Below are positions 22,791 through 24,201 of a stretch of DNA of 24,201 nucleotides, piece after piece. The notes beneath the pieces were generated by a model. It saw only the letters and a list, made by a program, of their open reading frames with translations. It searched no databases and was not told the DNA's origin. Position 1 is the stretch's first letter; each line of letters opens with the position of its first letter. A program made the position numbers and the translations under genes. The stretch is from Pseudomonas sp. UBA4194 (GTDB lineage Bacteria; Pseudomonadota; Gammaproteobacteria; Pseudomonadales; Pseudomonadaceae): NCBI RefSeq assembly GCF_002379585.1, contig NZ_DFUE01000040.1, forward strand, positions 9,166-33,366, written 5' to 3'.

Positions 22791-22818
22791 TTGACAGCCA
22801 TACCTGATTCCGTAGAAT
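22791..22818 (+). promoter_or_regulatory. tRNA-Val promoter
   Basis: TTGACA (22791-22796), a 16-nt spacer and TAGAAT (22813-22818) form a near-consensus sigma70 promoter, followed by a GC-rich discriminator (GCCGCC), the form associated with stringent control of stable RNA genes. The tRNA begins 14 nt later. Confidence 0.8.
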
Positions 22819-22831
22819 GCCGCCTCACAGC

Positions 22832-22908
22832 AGGCACGTAGCTCAGTTGGTTAGAGCACCACCTTGACATGGTGGGGGTCGTTGGTTCGAGTCCAATCGC
22901 GCCTACCA
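22832..22908 (+). tRNA. tRNA-Val (anticodon GAC)
   Basis: A 77-nt tRNA with encoded CCA. The D arm GCTC..GAGC, the anticodon stem CCACC/GGTGG around loop TTGACAT (anticodon GAC, valine) and the T arm GTTGG-TTCGAGT-CCAAT are all present. The acceptor stem AGGCACG/CGCGCCT has an A-C mismatch at pair 5-68. It has its own promoter and terminator. Confidence 0.96.
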
Positions 22909-22936
22909 AACAAAATCCGCTCTGCTGGGCGGTCTG

Positions 22937-22966
22937 AAAGGGCGATCCGAAAGGGTCGCCCTTTTT
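22937..22966. terminator. Terminator after tRNA-Val, probably bidirectional
   Basis: AAAGGGCGATCC (22937-22948) and GGGTCGCCCTTT form a stem of about 11 bp with a GAAA-type loop, followed by a run of T residues to 22966. It ends the tRNA transcript, and the A-run on its left side lets it also serve the minus-strand gene that stops at 22971. Confidence 0.88.
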
Positions 22967-22970
22967 GCGT

Positions 22971-23177
22971 TCAGGCACCGCCTTGCCGAGAAAGCTTTTC
23001 CACCAGGATTGCCACTTGCGCCACGCTGTGTTGCAGGCCTTCAAGCAGCTCATGAGTGTCCGAGCCGGTGCCATGGTGCATCAGCCACCGCGTCAGGTCT
23101 TCCAGCGCGCCGTCCAATGCCTGCTGGCTCTGCTTGAGCCGCATCAGGTGCAACGCCAACACGTTCTGCTCGAGCAT
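22971..23177 (-). CDS. Small helical hypothetical protein (68 aa)
   Basis: A 68-aa soluble protein with no recognised domain, mostly helix-forming: LEQNVLALHLMRLKQSQQALDGALEDLTRWLMHH, then HELLEGLQHSVAQVAILVEKL. The hydrophobic heptad pattern suggests a two-helix coiled-coil hairpin or a dimer. The ATG at 23177 has GGAAGG about 6 nt upstream, and the stop lies just outside the shared terminator, both supporting a real gene. It is convergent with tRNA-Val and divergent from the alginate lyase. Function unknown. Confidence 0.68.
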   Translation of the reverse strand: MLEQNVLALHLMRLKQSQQALDGALEDLTRWLMHHGTGSDTHELLEGLQHSVAQVAILVEKLSRQGGA

Positions 23178-23479
23178 TGTCGCCTTCCCCCATGCTGTTC
23201 AGAGCAGACTAACAGTCAGCGGGCACGGGCTGGAATGTTTGCGAATTGGCCCGAACGTTCAAATGATCTTATTGGATTCGCGACGAACGGTAGATCTTCT
23301 TCCAGCCCCCGTGGGTAGGGTCTTGGGTCGTTCGTGAAGTTGGCAAACTGGCGAAGCGCCTTCATCCGTTCGCCGGAACGCGGTTTGCAAACCTTTGAAC
23401 AGCCTCTATAAAACCGGTCGTTATTGCCCATCGTGCTGATCGTACGATTTGAATCTCCGTTTTAGAATAAGGCCGTGCA
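23178..23479. promoter_or_regulatory. Divergent control region with alginate-lyase promoter candidate
   Basis: These 302 nt hold no supported gene. A good sigma70 promoter toward the lyase is TTGCAA (23385-23390), 16 nt, TATAAA (23407-23412). Perfect palindromes GAACGTTC (23253-23260) and ATCGTACGAT (23439-23448, downstream of the promoter) are possible operator sites. A minus-strand open frame at 23216-23431 overlaps these signals and lacks gene-like character. Confidence 0.45.
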
Positions 23480-24148
23480 ATGATTGATCTAGCTGTCTGG
23501 AATCTCAGTATCCCGGTGGGTTCGCCCCCCAAGACCATCGAAACGCCGCAACTGAAGAGTGGTTACAAGGACAAGTATTTCGATTCCGGCTCGGGTTCAC
23601 TGTTTTTCTGGGCGCCGGTAACCGGCTCCAAAACCGCCAACGCCAAGTATCCGCGCACTGAACTAAGGGAAACCTTCAAGGATGGGGAGCTGCGCAACTG
23701 GAAGTACCCGGAGGCGGACAACAGCCTCAAGGCGACGCTGCTGGTGTCCAAGGTGCCATCGAGCGGCAAGATCGTGATCGGCCAGATCCATGCCTATGAG
23801 AGCACCAAACCGATGCTCAAGCTTGAATATCAGTACAGCGATTCCAGCAAGGCTGGGAATATCGTGGCCAAGTTGCGCAAGACGCCGGGTAGTTCCGAAG
23901 GCAAGTCGATCATCATTGCCAAGAATGTACCGCTCAATGTCAAGTTCAAGTACGAAATACACCTGAGCAAGAGCGGCGCCCTGGGCATAAGCGCCCGCGA
24001 TCAGAACCTCACCACTAAAGTGGGGTCGAGCTGGAAGAACAAGTTGTTGTATTTCAAGGCGGGGGTGTATACCCAGGATAATACGGGTTACACGTCGGAA
24101 GGCGGGCGGGTTACGTTTTATGCATTGAAGGTCCGGCACGCTGGGTGA
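23480..24148 (+). CDS. Polysaccharide lyase family 7 alginate lyase, no signal peptide
   Basis: A 222-aa single-domain PL7 enzyme that would cleave alginate by beta-elimination. The three family motifs are present: R59-T-E-L-R-E, Q102-I-H104 and Y191-F-K-A-G-V-Y197-T-Q. The catalytic set R59, Q102, H104 and Y197 has the spacing of characterised PL7 enzymes. In this family Ile in QIH is associated with activity on guluronate-containing blocks, whereas Val favours mannuronate. No signal peptide precedes the domain, which begins at once (LAVWNLSIPVG), so the protein is predicted to be cytoplasmic or exported by another route. The same applies to the similar-sized Pseudomonas aeruginosa PA1167. 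The ATG at 23480 has a weak AAGG about 8 nt upstream. The gene stands alone, with REP-like DNA starting just after it. Confidence 0.92.
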   Translation: MIDLAVWNLSIPVGSPPKTIETPQLKSGYKDKYFDSGSGSLFFWAPVTGSKTANAKYPRTELRETFKDGELRNWKYPEADNSLKATLLVSKVPSSGKIVIGQIHAYESTKPMLKLEYQYSDSSKAGNIVAKLRKTPGSSEGKSIIIAKNVPLNVKFKYEIHLSKSGALGISARDQNLTTKVGSSWKNKLLYFKAGVYTQDNTGYTSEGGRVTFYALKVRHAG

Positions 24149-24183
24149 TATGGCGTGTAGGGTTGGGATTGTGGGTGTGAGTG

Positions 24184-24201
24184 CGGGCCCCTTCGCGGCT
24201 G
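24184..24201 (-). repeat. Start of a REP element at the window edge
   Basis: GGGCCCCTTCGCGGCTG matches the opening of the REP subtype seen at 10741-10773 (GGCCCCTTCGCGGG). It is cut by the window end, so only a partial call is possible. Confidence 0.5.

Noticed and set aside
23216..23431. 71-codon minus-strand frame upstream of the alginate lyase
   Set aside because: It overlaps the likely lyase promoter and palindromes, lacks a good ribosome binding site, and has no protein-like pattern.
22832..24201. Possible genomic island integrated at tRNA-Val
   Set aside because: No integrase gene and no repeated 3' tRNA end are visible downstream within the window.

Overview
The window looks like a chromosomal segment of a GC-rich gammaproteobacterium, almost certainly Pseudomonas of the putida/fluorescens type. 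The reasons are the intergenic REP palindromes (core GTGGGAGCGGG..CCCGCGATG), a FecI/FecR/TonB-receptor triad, the regulator families present and a tRNA-Val(GAC). Everything was read by eye from the sequence and translations; no database search was run.

Layout. (1) 1-3350, minus strand: an AraC-family regulator, an RpiR/SIS-family regulator and a GT4-type glycosyltransferase. (2) 3427-10605: a signalling island. A minus-strand single-domain receiver is divergent from a plus-strand block of overlapping genes: a CHASE3-GAF hybrid histidine kinase with three receivers, CheR, a CheB with no receiver domain, and a REC-histidine kinase. A second single-domain receiver follows. No chemoreceptor, CheA, CheW or DNA-binding output protein is present. 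(3) 10606-12702: an intergenic REP pair with a C10 tract, the lytic transglycosylase lipoprotein MltA, a 195-bp tandem duplication that fills the space upstream of mltA and carries REP pairs, and a small conserved-looking protein. (4) 12703-15522: a 620-bp gene-poor stretch with dyads, an orphan sensor kinase, a structured noncoding stretch ending in two terminator-like hairpins, and an SH3-domain envelope protein. (5) 15523-19710: a cell-surface signalling iron-uptake unit (Fur box, FecI-like sigma, FecR-like anti-sigma, STN-bearing TonB receptor). (6) 19754-22699: an NhaR-like LysR regulator divergent from a TerC membrane protein, a tiny membrane protein, and a lipoprotein resembling a C39 peptidase that has lost its catalytic residues. 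(7) 22791-24201: tRNA-Val with promoter and terminator, a 68-aa protein, and a PL7 alginate lyase without a signal peptide.

How the parts work together. The island at 3427-10605 is best read as a multistep phosphorelay to which a methylation/demethylation pair has been attached; a plausible, untested substrate is the Glu/Gln-rich coiled coil of the large kinase. The iron unit is a standard siderophore-sensing circuit: Fur represses the sigma gene, and the occupied receptor signals through FecR to FecI. The most unusual items are the receptor-less CheR/CheB phosphorelay, the tandem duplication upstream of mltA, the apparently catalytically dead C39-like lipoprotein, and the structured noncoding segment downstream of the orphan kinase.
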